Source: Bacillus sp. FJAT-26390 (GTDB lineage: Bacteria > Bacillota > Bacilli > Paenibacillales > Paenibacillaceae). Taken from it: a DNA stretch of 35,822 bases. The translations under genes and the position numbers were made by a program. The notes under the pieces are model-generated. The model ran no database searches, was not told the origin of the DNA, and saw only the letters and a list, made by a program, of their open reading frames with translations. The stretch is taken from the NCBI RefSeq assembly GCF_001682865.1, contig NZ_MAQX01000034.1:1-35822 (forward strand), written 5' to 3'. Positions 1-6,669 of the stretch are shown one piece after another (within the stretch, counting starts at the first letter, position 1; each line of letters begins with the position of its first letter).

Positions 1-49
1 GGGTAGAAGAAGTGATTTGATTAATCCAATCATTTTGAGTAGAATTCAT
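1..49 (-). CDS. Start of an unidentified gene, cut by the window edge
   Basis: Only the first 16 codons are visible, beginning MNSTQNDWINQ. The ATG at 47-49 is preceded by AAGGAG with 8 bases of spacing, and it overlaps the TGA of the preceding minus-strand frame as ATGA. That overlap is typical of translational coupling and supports both reading frames. No family can be named from so few residues. Confidence 0.5.
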   Translation of the reverse strand, partial: MNSTQNDWINQITSST

Positions 50-318
50 TTTGTAGTCTCCTTGGTTTGTATTTGGATCCGGTCGCTGGCCAGCATCTGG
101 GACCCATATACATCATACCAAGGAGTCTTTTTGTTTCTCAAACCTCGTATTTCTTCATAATAGGAATGCTGCCCGTTAGTTCAATAGAAAAGAGGAGCTA
201 CCACATAGGAAGCTCCTCCGCTATCGTTCTCCGTTAGACACAGAATCAACATTGCATCCTTTGTCCTCCATTCAGGACGATTCATAAACTTATCCCTAAA
301 ATACTCTATTGTTCCATA
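46..318 (-). pseudogene. 3' part of the same split small gene, with an in-frame TGA
   Basis: This is the continuation of the frame that starts at 3288. It is open from the transposon edge through CLTENDSGGASYVVAPLFY to a TGA at 181-183. Beyond that TGA the same frame stays open for another 44 codons (TNGQHSYYEEIRGL and onward) and ends at 46-48, where it overlaps the next ATG. So either the gene ends at 183, or it originally ran to 46 and acquired a nonsense mutation. The coupling with the downstream start favours the longer version. Function unknown. Confidence 0.5.
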
Positions 319-343
319 TGTCAGCAGAAAATAAAGTATTAGA
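319..343 (+). repeat. Left terminal inverted repeat
   Basis: Begins TGTCAGCAGAAAATAAAGTA and matches the right end (3205-3229, reverse complement) at 23 of 25 positions; the two differences are at positions 6 and 7. The adjoining flank at 314-318 is CCATA. Confidence 0.85.
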
Positions 344-470
344 TTTGATGTCTTTATTCCACGCGGCTTTTCGAATTGTCATACCAGCAGACTCCATAGA
401 ATAAGTTTTAGACTGACCCTAGAAATTGAAACAGCGACAGCCAAGGACGAGAAAACAAAGTCCTAGACTG
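328..470 (+). repeat. Left-end repeats (three looser copies of the same 19-bp unit)
   Basis: Copies lie at 328-346 (AAAATAAAGTATTAGATTT), 398-415 (AGAATAAGTTTTAGACTG, one base shorter) and 452-470 (AAAACAAAGTCCTAGACTG). They point inward, opposite to the right-end array. A left end with widely spaced sites and a right end with packed sites resembles Tn7. The third copy overlaps the terminator hairpin of the usp gene. Confidence 0.65.
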
Positions 471-480
471 TCGCTGTTTC
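428..480 (-). terminator. Hairpin after the usp pseudogene
   Basis: Thirteen-base arms (GAAACAGCGACAG at 428-440 and its exact complement at 468-480), with a further short pairing inside. The run of T after it on the minus strand is weak (TTTCAATTTC). It lies about 60 bases beyond the usp stop and also contains a transposon-end repeat. Confidence 0.5.
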
Positions 481-539
481 ATTGAACTAAAGTTCTCCGT
501 TAGTATAACAATAAATCATCTTTGCAGTTCCCGAAGGAG

Positions 540-966
540 TTAATGCACAATGAGGACTGGGCAACTTGATAGCTGTGAAACCTTGTGGCTGACACTTCCA
601 AGCATCATTTCTTTTATGCCACTTAGCCCACGGCTTCCAATAATAATGAGTTGCTGCTCGGAATCCCTTGCATAATTTAATATTTCATGTGCAGGATCTC
701 CCTTAAGATGAAGTGTTCCGGTTTAATCCCCGCAGATTCTAATTTGGATTTGGCTTGTTGCAACTGTTCCAAACTCGCTTTCTCCATTTCGTTCAATATT
801 TCTTCCAAGAAATTCTCTGGTAAATATGTCATGCCATTCGATACGTATTCCTGGCTGACATTAACCAAGGTAACTTGAGTTTGTTTGTTTCGGGCTATTT
901 CAACGGTTGCATCGAGGAGCCTGTTCGTTAATTCAGCTCAATTGCCACAATAATTTTGTCAAACAT
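540..966 (-). pseudogene. Universal stress protein (UspA family), frameshifted
   Basis: The reading frame starts MFDKIIVAIEL at 966, shifts near 931-940, continues as TNRLLDATVEIARNKQTQV and VNVSQEYVSNGM, shifts again near 700-715, and ends LKGDPAHEILNYARDSEQ, IIIGSRGLSG and VSQLSSCPVLIVH at 540-542. The GSRG-L-S-G and VxxxxxCPVLIV elements are the nucleotide-binding C-terminus of UspA proteins, and the summed length (about 142 aa) is normal for the family. The start lies 2 bases after the MFS stop, with AAAGGA upstream, so the two were an operon. Two frameshifts make it inactive unless they are sequence errors. Confidence 0.8.
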
Positions 967-968
967 AT

Positions 969-2198
969 TTATCGTCCTTTCCGTGGCAGCTCGCAACTAT
1001 TTCGGCTACCTACAAAACGGTTTCTTGCTGCTCCTATACCGACTAAAAAGAGTAAGACCGAAGCGCCAAGCAGAATGAAAAGTGGCAGATTCCAACTATT
1101 TATCGCATCATGCAGAAATCCTATAAGGGCAGGACCGATTGCGGCAAGAAGATATCCGATCGATTGCGCCATGCCAGACAGTTCCGCTGCTTGATGCGCA
1201 TTTTCAGTACGTAAACCGAAAAACATCATGGACAAACTAAAGGCGAAACCTCCACCAATTCCGAGTAGGATGATCCACAACAGAATGATATTGGAGTTTC
1301 CGTAAAGAAGTCCGAGCGTTCCCGTCAAAAGCAAAATGGTTGTGATGACCACTAACAAACGTTGACTAGACATGCGCCCGGCAATAACGGGAACAATAAA
1401 GGTAAATGGAAGCATCGCTAACTGCATGATCGAGAGGTACCATCCTGATTGGTTGGAGTCAATTCCTTGCTGCTTTAAAATTTCAGGCAACCATGCGATC
1501 AACACATAGAAAACCATAGACTGTATACCCATAAACAAGGTTACTTGCCAGGCAAGCGGGGATCGCCAAACATTCACATCGTTGCTGACCATCCTTTGAC
1601 TCGTCGTGGCTGTTTGTTTTGTTTGATTTCTTAATTGGGGTAGCCAACAGAGGATCGATACAAAGCTTAGAATCCCCCATATTCCCAATGCTCCCTGCCA
1701 TTTTAGACCTGCGTTCACGGCTAGCGGTACACTGATTCCCGATGCGATTGCTCCACATAAATTCATTGAAATGGAGTAAATACCTGTCATGGAGCCAATT
1801 TTATCTGGGAAATCCCTTTTGATTATACTTGGCAATAATACATTACATACGGCAATTGCGAATCCAAGAACTGCTGTCCCAATAAACAGATTAACTGCGC
1901 CAGATAATGAACGTATTACAATACCAGCAGTCAGAAAGATTAGGGCAATCAAAATGATACGCTCAACCCCATATCTTCGTCCTAATTTTGGTACTAGAGA
2001 CGATAATAAAGCAAAGGCGAGCAAGGGTACCGTTGTGATCAGGCCTGCTAATGTATTTGAAATATGAACGTCATCCCTTATAAGACTCACTAAAGGACCG
2101 ACTGAGGTTAAGGGAGTACGTAAATTAGCTGCAATAACAATAATGCCGAGAATGATCAGCCCTATAGAGGACGGTACGTTTTTTTGTTTATTCGGCAT
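969..2198 (-). CDS. MFS transporter, CynX/NimT type
   Basis: A 409-residue protein with about twelve hydrophobic segments. The N-terminal stretch AANLRTPLTSVGPL is characteristic of the CynX/NimT (YeaN) branch of the major facilitator superfamily, whose members move cyanate, 2-nitroimidazole and similar small compounds across the cytoplasmic membrane. Length is normal for the branch. The start is well supported by GAAGGAG 11 bases upstream. It is a cargo gene of the transposon, followed 2 bases later by the broken usp gene and preceded by an XRE-cupin regulator that probably controls it. The substrate cannot be told from sequence; drug or toxic-metabolite export is a reasonable guess. Confidence 0.85.
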   Translation of the reverse strand: MPNKQKNVPSSIGLIILGIIVIAANLRTPLTSVGPLVSLIRDDVHISNTLAGLITTVPLLAFALLSSLVPKLGRRYGVERIILIALIFLTAGIVIRSLSGAVNLFIGTAVLGFAIAVCNVLLPSIIKRDFPDKIGSMTGIYSISMNLCGAIASGISVPLAVNAGLKWQGALGIWGILSFVSILCWLPQLRNQTKQTATTSQRMVSNDVNVWRSPLAWQVTLFMGIQSMVFYVLIAWLPEILKQQGIDSNQSGWYLSIMQLAMLPFTFIVPVIAGRMSSQRLLVVITTILLLTGTLGLLYGNSNIILLWIILLGIGGGFAFSLSMMFFGLRTENAHQAAELSGMAQSIGYLLAAIGPALIGFLHDAINSWNLPLFILLGASVLLFLVGIGAARNRFVGSRNSCELPRKGR

Positions 2199-2286
2199 TC
2201 TTCATTTCTCCTTCCTGAATTCTTACGTATTATTTGCTTCATGCTGATTGAAAAAACTTTGATATAACATCCGCGCGAACAACAAA

Positions 2287-2335
2287 AGTATATTATAATA
2301 TACTATTTTAAACAAGAAGTATTTTATAAAATGCT
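2287..2335. promoter_or_regulatory. Two 18-bp AT-rich palindromes upstream of the MFS gene
   Basis: AGTATATTATAATATACT at 2287-2304 is a perfect palindrome. AGTATTTTATAAAATGCT at 2318-2335 is nearly so and shares its outer and central bases. Their centres are 31 bp apart, about three turns of DNA, so a dimeric regulator would bind both on the same face. A candidate -10 TATAAT lies inside the first. They are probably operators, perhaps for the adjacent XRE-cupin protein. Confidence 0.6.
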
Positions 2336-2342
2336 AAAATTC

Positions 2343-2398
2343 GTCTAAAAACAAAAATACAACTCTGAATTCCCATCATGGAATTCGGAGTTGTATTT
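2343..2398 (-). terminator. Intrinsic terminator of the XRE-cupin gene
   Basis: Nineteen-base arms at 2355-2373 and 2380-2398 (one mismatch) with a 6-base loop, followed on the minus strand by TTTTTGTTTTT. It lies 21 bases past the stop of the XRE-cupin gene and separates it from the MFS promoter. Confidence 0.85.
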
Positions 2399-2419
2399 AA
2401 TAAGTGGATTTTTCGACTT

Positions 2420-2986
2420 TTAGAAACCATATTTTAAGGATATATGGAGCACTGTTTCGCTATTCGTACGATTGGTATAAGAGTGAGGACAATCTGCACG
2501 AAAACTGATCGTATCATATTGATTCAATGTGTAAATCTCTCCATTGACTTGAATTTCAATGGAACCAGTCATTACTGTCGCAATCTCAGTTGTATTCACA
2601 TGATGACCTTCAGGGTGATACGAGCTATTCGGCTGTAAGTAAGCCCGACACATTTCAATATCGTTGCTTGCGTTTTTAAAGACTGGTTCAATGATCCAAT
2701 TTTTTTGATCATTAGAAAACCGCAGTCCTTCGCCTGCTCGATACAAACTAACAGGGTCTTCTGATTTCAACAAAGCCAATAACGGTAAAGATATACCTTT
2801 TGAAATTTTCCATATAATCGCCAAAGTTGGATTTGTATCACCACGTTCGATATTCCCAAGAGTAAGTTTGCTTACACCCGTTAATTCCGCTAAGTCGTCT
2901 AAGCTCATGTTTTTTTCTTTTCTGTACTTTTTCAAGGCACCGCCGATTTGTAATACAAGTTGTTTTGATTCATCGATTTCATCCAT
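2420..2986 (-). CDS. XRE-family transcriptional regulator with cupin domain
   Basis: 188 residues. A helix-turn-helix spans roughly residues 14-68, with the recognition region LAELTGVSKLTLGNIERGDT. A cupin barrel follows from about 110 to 185, including HPEGHHVNTTEIATVMTGS and a second motif ending DCPHSYTNRT. This HTH-plus-cupin layout is common in small one-component repressors that sense a ligand through the cupin. The start has TTGAGGTGAATATCAA upstream. It stands alone on its transcript, ended by a strong terminator, immediately upstream of the MFS/usp pair, so local regulation of that pair is likely. It is part of the transposon cargo. Confidence 0.85.
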   Translation of the reverse strand: MDEIDESKQLVLQIGGALKKYRKEKNMSLDDLAELTGVSKLTLGNIERGDTNPTLAIIWKISKGISLPLLALLKSEDPVSLYRAGEGLRFSNDQKNWIIEPVFKNASNDIEMCRAYLQPNSSYHPEGHHVNTTEIATVMTGSIEIQVNGEIYTLNQYDTISFRADCPHSYTNRTNSETVLHISLKYGF

Positions 2987-3011
2987 TTGATATTCACCTC
3001 AACAAAAAACA

Positions 3012-3039
3012 ATTATAGCTAGTATACGGTTTATCTAGC
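3012..3039 (-). promoter_or_regulatory. Promoter and overlapping dyad of the XRE-cupin gene
   Basis: On the minus strand a TATAAT -10 box (3012-3017) lies 25 bases before the start codon. Directly upstream sits an imperfect palindrome (3018-3039, GCTAGATA...TATACTAGC) that would cover the promoter spacer. No good -35 box is seen. An autoregulatory operator is likely but inferred. Confidence 0.5.
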
Positions 3040-3139
3040 CTCTTTTCCATACAATTAGTATTGGATGGTGGACTACACTCCTATGCAAAATTCTGACGTC
3101 TATGTAACCAATCTGCCAGTTAGCTTAATGAAGCATCGT

Positions 3140-3220
3140 CAGTCTAACACTTTATTTTCTCAGTCTACAACTTTATTTACCTAGTCTAACACTTTATTTT
3201 TCAGTCTAATACTTTATTTT
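3140..3220 (-). repeat. Right-end array of four 19-bp repeats (candidate transposase-binding sites)
   Basis: Copies lie at 3202-3220, 3182-3200, 3161-3179 and 3140-3158, spaced 20-21 bp apart (two helical turns). On the minus strand the consensus is AAAATAAAGTGTTAGACTG. The outermost copy is part of the terminal inverted repeat. Confidence 0.85.
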
Positions 3221-3229
3221 CTTTTGACA
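3205..3229 (-). repeat. Right terminal inverted repeat
   Basis: The reverse complement begins TGTCAAAAGAAAATAAAGTA. The flank at 3230-3234 is CCATA, identical to the left flank at 314-318, as expected for a 5-bp target-site duplication. Confidence 0.85.
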
Positions 3230-3288
3230 CCATACAGCGGCGGTACTTGGCCCATCTCTATCCACTCCTTAAGTTCTTCCATATTCAT
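3230..3288 (-). pseudogene. 5' part of a small gene split by the transposon at 319-3229
   Basis: Reading from the ATG at 3286-3288 on the minus strand gives MNMEELKEWIEMGQVPPLYG, then runs straight into the transposon end and stops after four more codons. If the element and one copy of the 5-bp duplication are removed, the frame continues without a break as TIEYFRDKFMNRPEW at 318-184. The family is not recognised; it resembles small phage-associated proteins. The only ribosome-binding-like sequence upstream (AAGGCGG, about 11 bases away) is weak, so the true start is uncertain. Confidence 0.6.
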
Positions 3289-3437
3289 TTTGTTTCACGC
3301 CGCCTTTTTCGCTCGAAGTAATCTGCTGCATTACTCGCATGATGAACTGTGACGTAATGTATTAACCAAAATCGCTTTCTTTTATTCGAACATTCATTCG
3401 TGTATATTTAATACATACCAATTAAGGAGAATAAATT

Positions 3438-3908
3438 ATGAACTCAATTGATTTAATCCTTTTAAATTTCAACGAAGTACGAAGAAGAAGTATTAAGGTT
3501 TGGTCATCTATTCCCCAAGAAAAACTAAATTGGAAACCCGATGACGAAGCAATGACTTGTATAGAGATGATTAGGCATGTTCTAGAAAGTGAACATTATT
3601 ACCATCTAGCTATCCAAAATCAAGGCAGTCTGGCAGTATTTAATTCTCCTTTCGAAAAACAACCTTTTTCCACTGTAAATGCAGAATTGAAATTTGCAGA
3701 ACCATTTAGAAATCACTTCATAGAAACTATTAAGTCATTTTCTGAAGAAGATTTAACAAGTATTAAAATTGATCGTTCTGATTCAGGTTACATAAGACGT
3801 TTGGGTGACATGTTGCTAAGAGTCGCCTATCATGAATCAGTCCATACTGGCCAATTGCTGGATTACTTAAGAATGGCAAGGGTTCCAAGAGTACGAGTTT
3901 GGGATTAA
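3438..3908 (+). CDS. DinB-like protein
   Basis: 156 residues with the four-helix layout of the DinB/YfiT-like superfamily. The predicted metal ligands are all present: H47 in MIRHVLESEH, then H132 and H136 in YHESVHTGQLLDYLR. Family members bind a divalent metal; some act as thiol-dependent transferases, but most are uncharacterised. TTAAGGAG lies 9 bases before the ATG, and an intrinsic terminator follows, so it is a single-gene transcript on the plus strand among minus-strand neighbours. It sits immediately outside the transposon. Physiological role not predictable. Confidence 0.8.
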   Translation: MNSIDLILLNFNEVRRRSIKVWSSIPQEKLNWKPDDEAMTCIEMIRHVLESEHYYHLAIQNQGSLAVFNSPFEKQPFSTVNAELKFAEPFRNHFIETIKSFSEEDLTSIKIDRSDSGYIRRLGDMLLRVAYHESVHTGQLLDYLRMARVPRVRVWD

Positions 3909-3919
3909 TTTATCTCACG

Positions 3920-3956
3920 GGTGTAATCACTTAGGTGATACGCCTTTTCTTTTTTT
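3920..3956 (+). terminator. Terminator of the DinB-like gene
   Basis: GGTGTAATCAC pairs with GTGATACGCC around a short loop and is followed by TTTTCTTTTTTT. It begins 11 bases after the stop codon. Confidence 0.85.
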
Positions 3957-3986
3957 GTTACTACGCATTTTGGATCAACTACGTAT

Positions 3987-4139
3987 TCATTCAGATACTT
4001 TGCGTAATATATTGTCAGCTGCTTCTAACCGTTTATCTTCGTCCTCGCTATTTGTAAAACTTCGGTTGAAGGGATCGAAGGCATGAGCAATCATTTCTAA
4101 TTCAAATTCGGTGAAATATACCGACTTACCCGCCATCAT
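3987..4139 (-). CDS. Small protein, 50 aa, phage-like
   Basis: Starts MMAGKSVYFTEFELEMIAHA and ends with an acidic helical stretch (SEDEDKRLEAADNILRKVSE). No family recognised; its style is that of small accessory genes in Bacillus/Paenibacillus prophages. A GGTGAT sequence precedes the double ATG. It is the last of three short minus-strand genes (4543 to 3987) that probably form one operon. Even codon use without internal stops supports coding. Confidence 0.55.
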   Translation of the reverse strand: MMAGKSVYFTEFELEMIAHAFDPFNRSFTNSEDEDKRLEAADNILRKVSE

Positions 4140-4187
4140 ATCACCGCCTATTCATAGAGATATCACCTTTTTTAATTCGTAAAACCC

Positions 4188-4340
4188 TTAGACTTTCGAC
4201 TGTTTCCAACCTGTCGCCTTGAATTTTTTCGCGGCTGACGTTTTATTAACAGCTCCTACCTGTTCCCATTTGGTGCAAAAGGCGCACCATACAGTGAACT
4301 CACATGAGATGAATCCCATTGGTTTCGTATCTTCTTCCAC
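4188..4340 (-). CDS. Small cysteine-containing protein, 50 aa, possibly truncated
   Basis: A GTG start at 4338-4340 has GGAGGCGAG 6-7 bases upstream. The product reads VEEDTKPMGFISCEFTVWCA followed by FCTKWEQVGAVN, giving cysteines 13, 19 and 22, and ends FKATGWKQSKV. Small prophage proteins of this type usually carry a zinc-ribbon with a second CxxC after a GW motif. Here the frame stops just after GWKQSK, so the second half of the ribbon is probably lost. It lies 32 bases after the upstream gene and 48 before the downstream one. Confidence 0.5.
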   Translation of the reverse strand: MEEDTKPMGFISCEFTVWCAFCTKWEQVGAVNKTSAAKKFKATGWKQSKV

Positions 4341-4372
4341 CAGCCTCGCCTCCAGTCATGGTTAATTGATAT

Positions 4373-4543
4373 TCATGATGTTACTTTGCGACACAACTCC
4401 AAGACTAAATCAAGAACTTGCCACATTTCCTGCTCAGTTAGCTTTTTATCGATACCATCAAATACCATTGGGTCGCGCTCCACGCCAGCAGCTTCCAGCG
4501 CATCGATAATTTCAGCTAACAATGCATTCTTGGTTCCTCGCAT
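4373..4543 (-). CDS. Small helical protein, 56 aa, phage-like
   Basis: Starts MRGTKNALLAEIIDALEAAG, continues VERDPMVFDGIDKKLTEQEM and ends LVLELCRKVTS. GAGGTG lies 8 bases before the ATG. It is the first gene of a three-gene minus-strand set of short ORFs. It is predicted to be almost wholly alpha-helical. No known family is recognised and no function is proposed. Confidence 0.55.
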   Translation of the reverse strand: MRGTKNALLAEIIDALEAAGVERDPMVFDGIDKKLTEQEMWQVLDLVLELCRKVTS

Positions 4544-4643
4544 TTAGGTACACCTCGTATTCATTGAAATACATAAAAGCAGAATATTTTTTTACAGAAA
4601 GGGAAACTTATAAACGTAAAAAATTTGAACACAAGGAGAATTA

Positions 4644-4973
4644 GTGAATATGAAAAAGATTTACTCGTTGCTATTTGCCTTTACAATCCTTTCATCCGCA
4701 CTGTGTATCCCTGCCTTCGCGGAACATTCAAATCAAGTAGATAGGATGACTACAGATAACAATCGCATGAACAGTTATGGAACAAACAACACAACCACTA
4801 ATCAAATGAATGGCTATGGAGATGGCTATGGAGCAAATAACACGGGTATGAATGCAAACAACTATCGGACAAATGCAACAACAGACTATAGAAGAAATAA
4901 TTGGGGCTGGCTTGGTTTGCTTGGCTTAACGGGCTTAATCGGATTAAGAAGCCGAGATCGGGAACGTACTTAA
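4644..4973 (+). CDS. Secreted WGxxGxxG-type small protein
   Basis: 109 residues. It has a signal peptide (KKIYSLLFAFTILSSALC, cleavage near AFA-E), a low-complexity Asn/Thr/Gly/Met/Tyr-rich middle with repeated NGYG and NNTT patterns, and a C-terminal sorting-like tail NWGWLGLLGLTGLIGL followed by basic RSRDRERT. This hydrophobic WG-x-x-G-x-x-G tail plus positive end is the mark of the WGxxGxxG family of exported Bacillota proteins, function unknown. AAGGAG is 5 bases before the GTG used here and 11 before an ATG at 4650; the latter may be the true start. A hairpin follows. A possible relative begins at the right window edge. Confidence 0.75.
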   Translation: MNMKKIYSLLFAFTILSSALCIPAFAEHSNQVDRMTTDNNRMNSYGTNNTTTNQMNGYGDGYGANNTGMNANNYRTNATTDYRRNNWGWLGLLGLTGLIGLRSRDRERT

Positions 4974-4997
4974 GCAAGAATAGATAATCGTTTTTCA

Positions 4998-5025
4998 TGA
5001 ACCCCTGCATTTATTGAGGGGTTCA
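4998..5025 (+). terminator. Hairpin after the WGxxGxxG gene
   Basis: TGAACCCCT (4998-5006) pairs perfectly with AGGGGTTCA (5017-5025) around a 10-base loop; the T-run after it is short. It lies 25 bases after the stop. Confidence 0.6.
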
Positions 5026-5176
5026 TTTCAGTGCAAAATAGCTTCGTTCAATTTTTCTGCTAATTTGAGGTGTTTCCAAGTGTTTTTGTGAAGTTCACCC
5101 TTACTCGTATTATTTCTATGTAGTTAAGCATATTAAGTCAGTTCAAAAAATTAATGAATCTAAAGGAGCAAATCAA

Positions 5177-5685
5177 ATGGGAATTTTAAGCGGTAATCTA
5201 AAGGATGAACCAATGCACTACGGTGAAATATTTAGTGTTTGGCAGGCTTCAACTGTAGCAAAGGGCGCTGTATCCTGTTACCAAGCATACTTAAACCACG
5301 CTGGAGACAAAGACTTAAAAAAAATACTGGATATCAAGCAAAGATGGAGATTAAAGAATGTGATACATTGCTCACTGATAACGGTATTGCTTCCGTACCT
5401 ATGATGCCTGAAAGACCTCCTGTTAAACTCGAAGACATCCCTGTGGGTGCAAGATTCTCTGATCCTGAAATTGCCACTAAAATTGCTGCTGACACATCAT
5501 TTGGACTAGTTGCTTGTAGCCAAGTTATGGGTCAGTCTATTAGAGAAGATATTAGAGCATTATTTGCGAAATATCATCTTACTAAAACTGCACTAGGTGT
5601 TAGAATACTCGAACTGAGCAAAGAAAAAGGTTGGCTTATACCTCCTCCACTTCAAGTTAAGCGACCAGAGACTGCTAACGCATAA
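5177..5685 (+). pseudogene. DUF3231 family protein, frameshifted
   Basis: The first frame starts MGILSGNLKDEPMHYGEIFS and runs to LKKILD. After a one-base shift near 5330 it continues as YQAKMEIKECDTLLTDNG, LEDIPVGARFSDPEIATK, CSQVMGQSIREDIRALFAKY and ILELSKEKGWLIPPPLQ. These are the conserved blocks of DUF3231, a ferritin-like helical family common in spore-forming Bacillota and of unknown function. Reconstructed length, about 168 aa, equals one DUF3231 unit. AAAGGAG lies 9 bases before the ATG and a terminator follows. The break could be a real mutation or a base-calling error. Confidence 0.8.
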
Positions 5686-5697
5686 GAATAAGTTGCC

Positions 5698-5722
5698 AAC
5701 CTGCCCAATGGTCAGGTTTTTT
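5698..5722 (+). terminator. Terminator after the DUF3231 gene
   Basis: AACCTG pairs with CAGGTT (with an inner CC/GG pairing), followed by six T. It lies 13 bases after the stop at 5685. Confidence 0.6.
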
Positions 5723-5869
5723 AATCCTCCTCATGTAATTACAAATTCCCTTTTCAAACTTCATTGATATTAATGTTACAAGTTTGCTACTCCCGTAATC
5801 TTCAATGTTCAACTTACCTGTATATTCCTTAAAGACCATTGGACATAATAACTCAGGAGGTGAGTGCCT

Positions 5870-5953
5870 ATGAAATGCGCATATTGTGAAAATTTAAAGC
5901 TTATAAAAGGAAGAAAAAAGTTATGTTATATTTGTGCTATCATCAAACGTTAA
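5870..5953 (+). CDS. 27-aa protein with two CxxC motifs (mini zinc ribbon)
   Basis: The product is MKCAYCENLKLIKG followed by RKKLCYICAIIKR. Cysteines 3, 6, 19 and 22 form C-x2-C-x12-C-x2-C, enough to hold one zinc ion, in a very basic peptide. AGGAGG lies 9 bases upstream of the ATG, which is much better than chance for a random short frame. It has no close gene partners on the plus strand. No family can be named; nucleic-acid binding or a treble-clef-like fragment of a larger protein are possibilities. Confidence 0.5.
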   Translation: MKCAYCENLKLIKGRKKLCYICAIIKR

Positions 5954-6094
5954 GTGAATTACAATCTAATCCAGTGGTCCCGGACATTAAATACGGGTCC
6001 TATAGTAATTCAATATTCAGCCTGCATTCTTAACAGTTGGCCGTTTTAAATATCCTAGATTCAAAGCAATTTTCCTCATGGCTTCCATTTCTTC

Positions 6095-6633
6095 TTATGG
6101 ATATCCCCAATGCGGACAATACAGGCCTCCATATCCGTTATTGTGGTTCGAATCATCGTCACCGAAGATATAGTCTCGGAAATCACTGACCAAACCCCAC
6201 ATCGCACCTCCATGGGAAAAGGCATATTTCTGAGCGCGAGTCTGTCCTTCTTTTCCCGGTTCCATCATCATCGGATCGCCGGTGTAATCGTCCGTGTACC
6301 ATAAACGGCCGTTAGCCCAGTGAAACTCCGCATAACGATCATGCTTCTTTGAAAAGAGGAATCTGCGCCCTCGGCTGCCAATCTCTCGAATCAACTCGTT
6401 TATAAGATCAATTCGTTCGGGATGCTCAAATGATTCTGAACCCGGTAACGGTGTAGACTCACTGACTTTGCGAACTCGCACCCGTCTGCAAAGAATGAAA
6501 TATCGCAGCAATCACTCGCCTCTAGCCATTCATCGTATTTTGCAGCGCCTGCTGATTTCGCCATTTTCAATTCGAAATATGCTTCATGATCGCCCCAAAT
6601 ACCAGCCGGGTAGCTTACCTCATACAACTTCAT
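6095..6633 (-). pseudogene. Unknown accessory (phage-like) protein, frameshifted
   Basis: The first frame starts MKLYEVSYPAGIWGDHEAYF, runs through KMAKSAGAAKYDEWLEASDC and reaches CDISFFAD. After a one-base shift near 6490 it continues as RRVRVRKVSES, then RIDLINELIREIGSRGRRF, YAEFHWANGRLWYTDDYTGD and a final CPHWGYP. The two halves fit as one protein of about 179 aa; alternatively these were two overlapping small genes. The aromatic-rich W-x-DDYTG segment resembles hypothetical proteins of Bacillota prophages, but no function is known. It is downstream of three other small minus-strand genes. Confidence 0.55.
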
Positions 6634-6669
6634 ACCAAATCCTCCTCAAGTATTTGAATATTCACTGAA

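Larger units (their letters stand above)
319..3229. mobile_element. Non-autonomous Tn7/Tn5053-like cargo transposon, 2911 bp
   Basis: The ends are 25-bp inverted repeats that match at 23 of 25 positions, both beginning TGTCA. Each side is flanked by CCATA, a perfect 5-bp target duplication. Sub-terminal 19-bp repeats related to AAAATAAAGTGTTAGACTG point inward from both ends: four tightly spaced copies on the right and three looser ones on the left. TGT-starting ends, 5-bp duplications and multiple transposase-binding repeats are known features of elements moved by TnsB/TniA-type transposases (Tn7, Tn5053, Tn552). No transposase lies inside; the cargo is usp, an MFS gene and an XRE-cupin gene. 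Mobilisation in trans is inference. Confidence 0.85.

Noticed and set aside
319..3229. The element as a CRISPR-associated transposon
   Set aside because: No CRISPR repeats, cas genes, tniQ or tnsC are present inside or nearby in the window.
6060..6090. 23-codon frame following the broken gene at 6095 on the minus strand (starting MEAMRKIALNLGY)
   Set aside because: Short, with only a weak purine run as ribosome site; could be the start of a lost gene but is not supportable.
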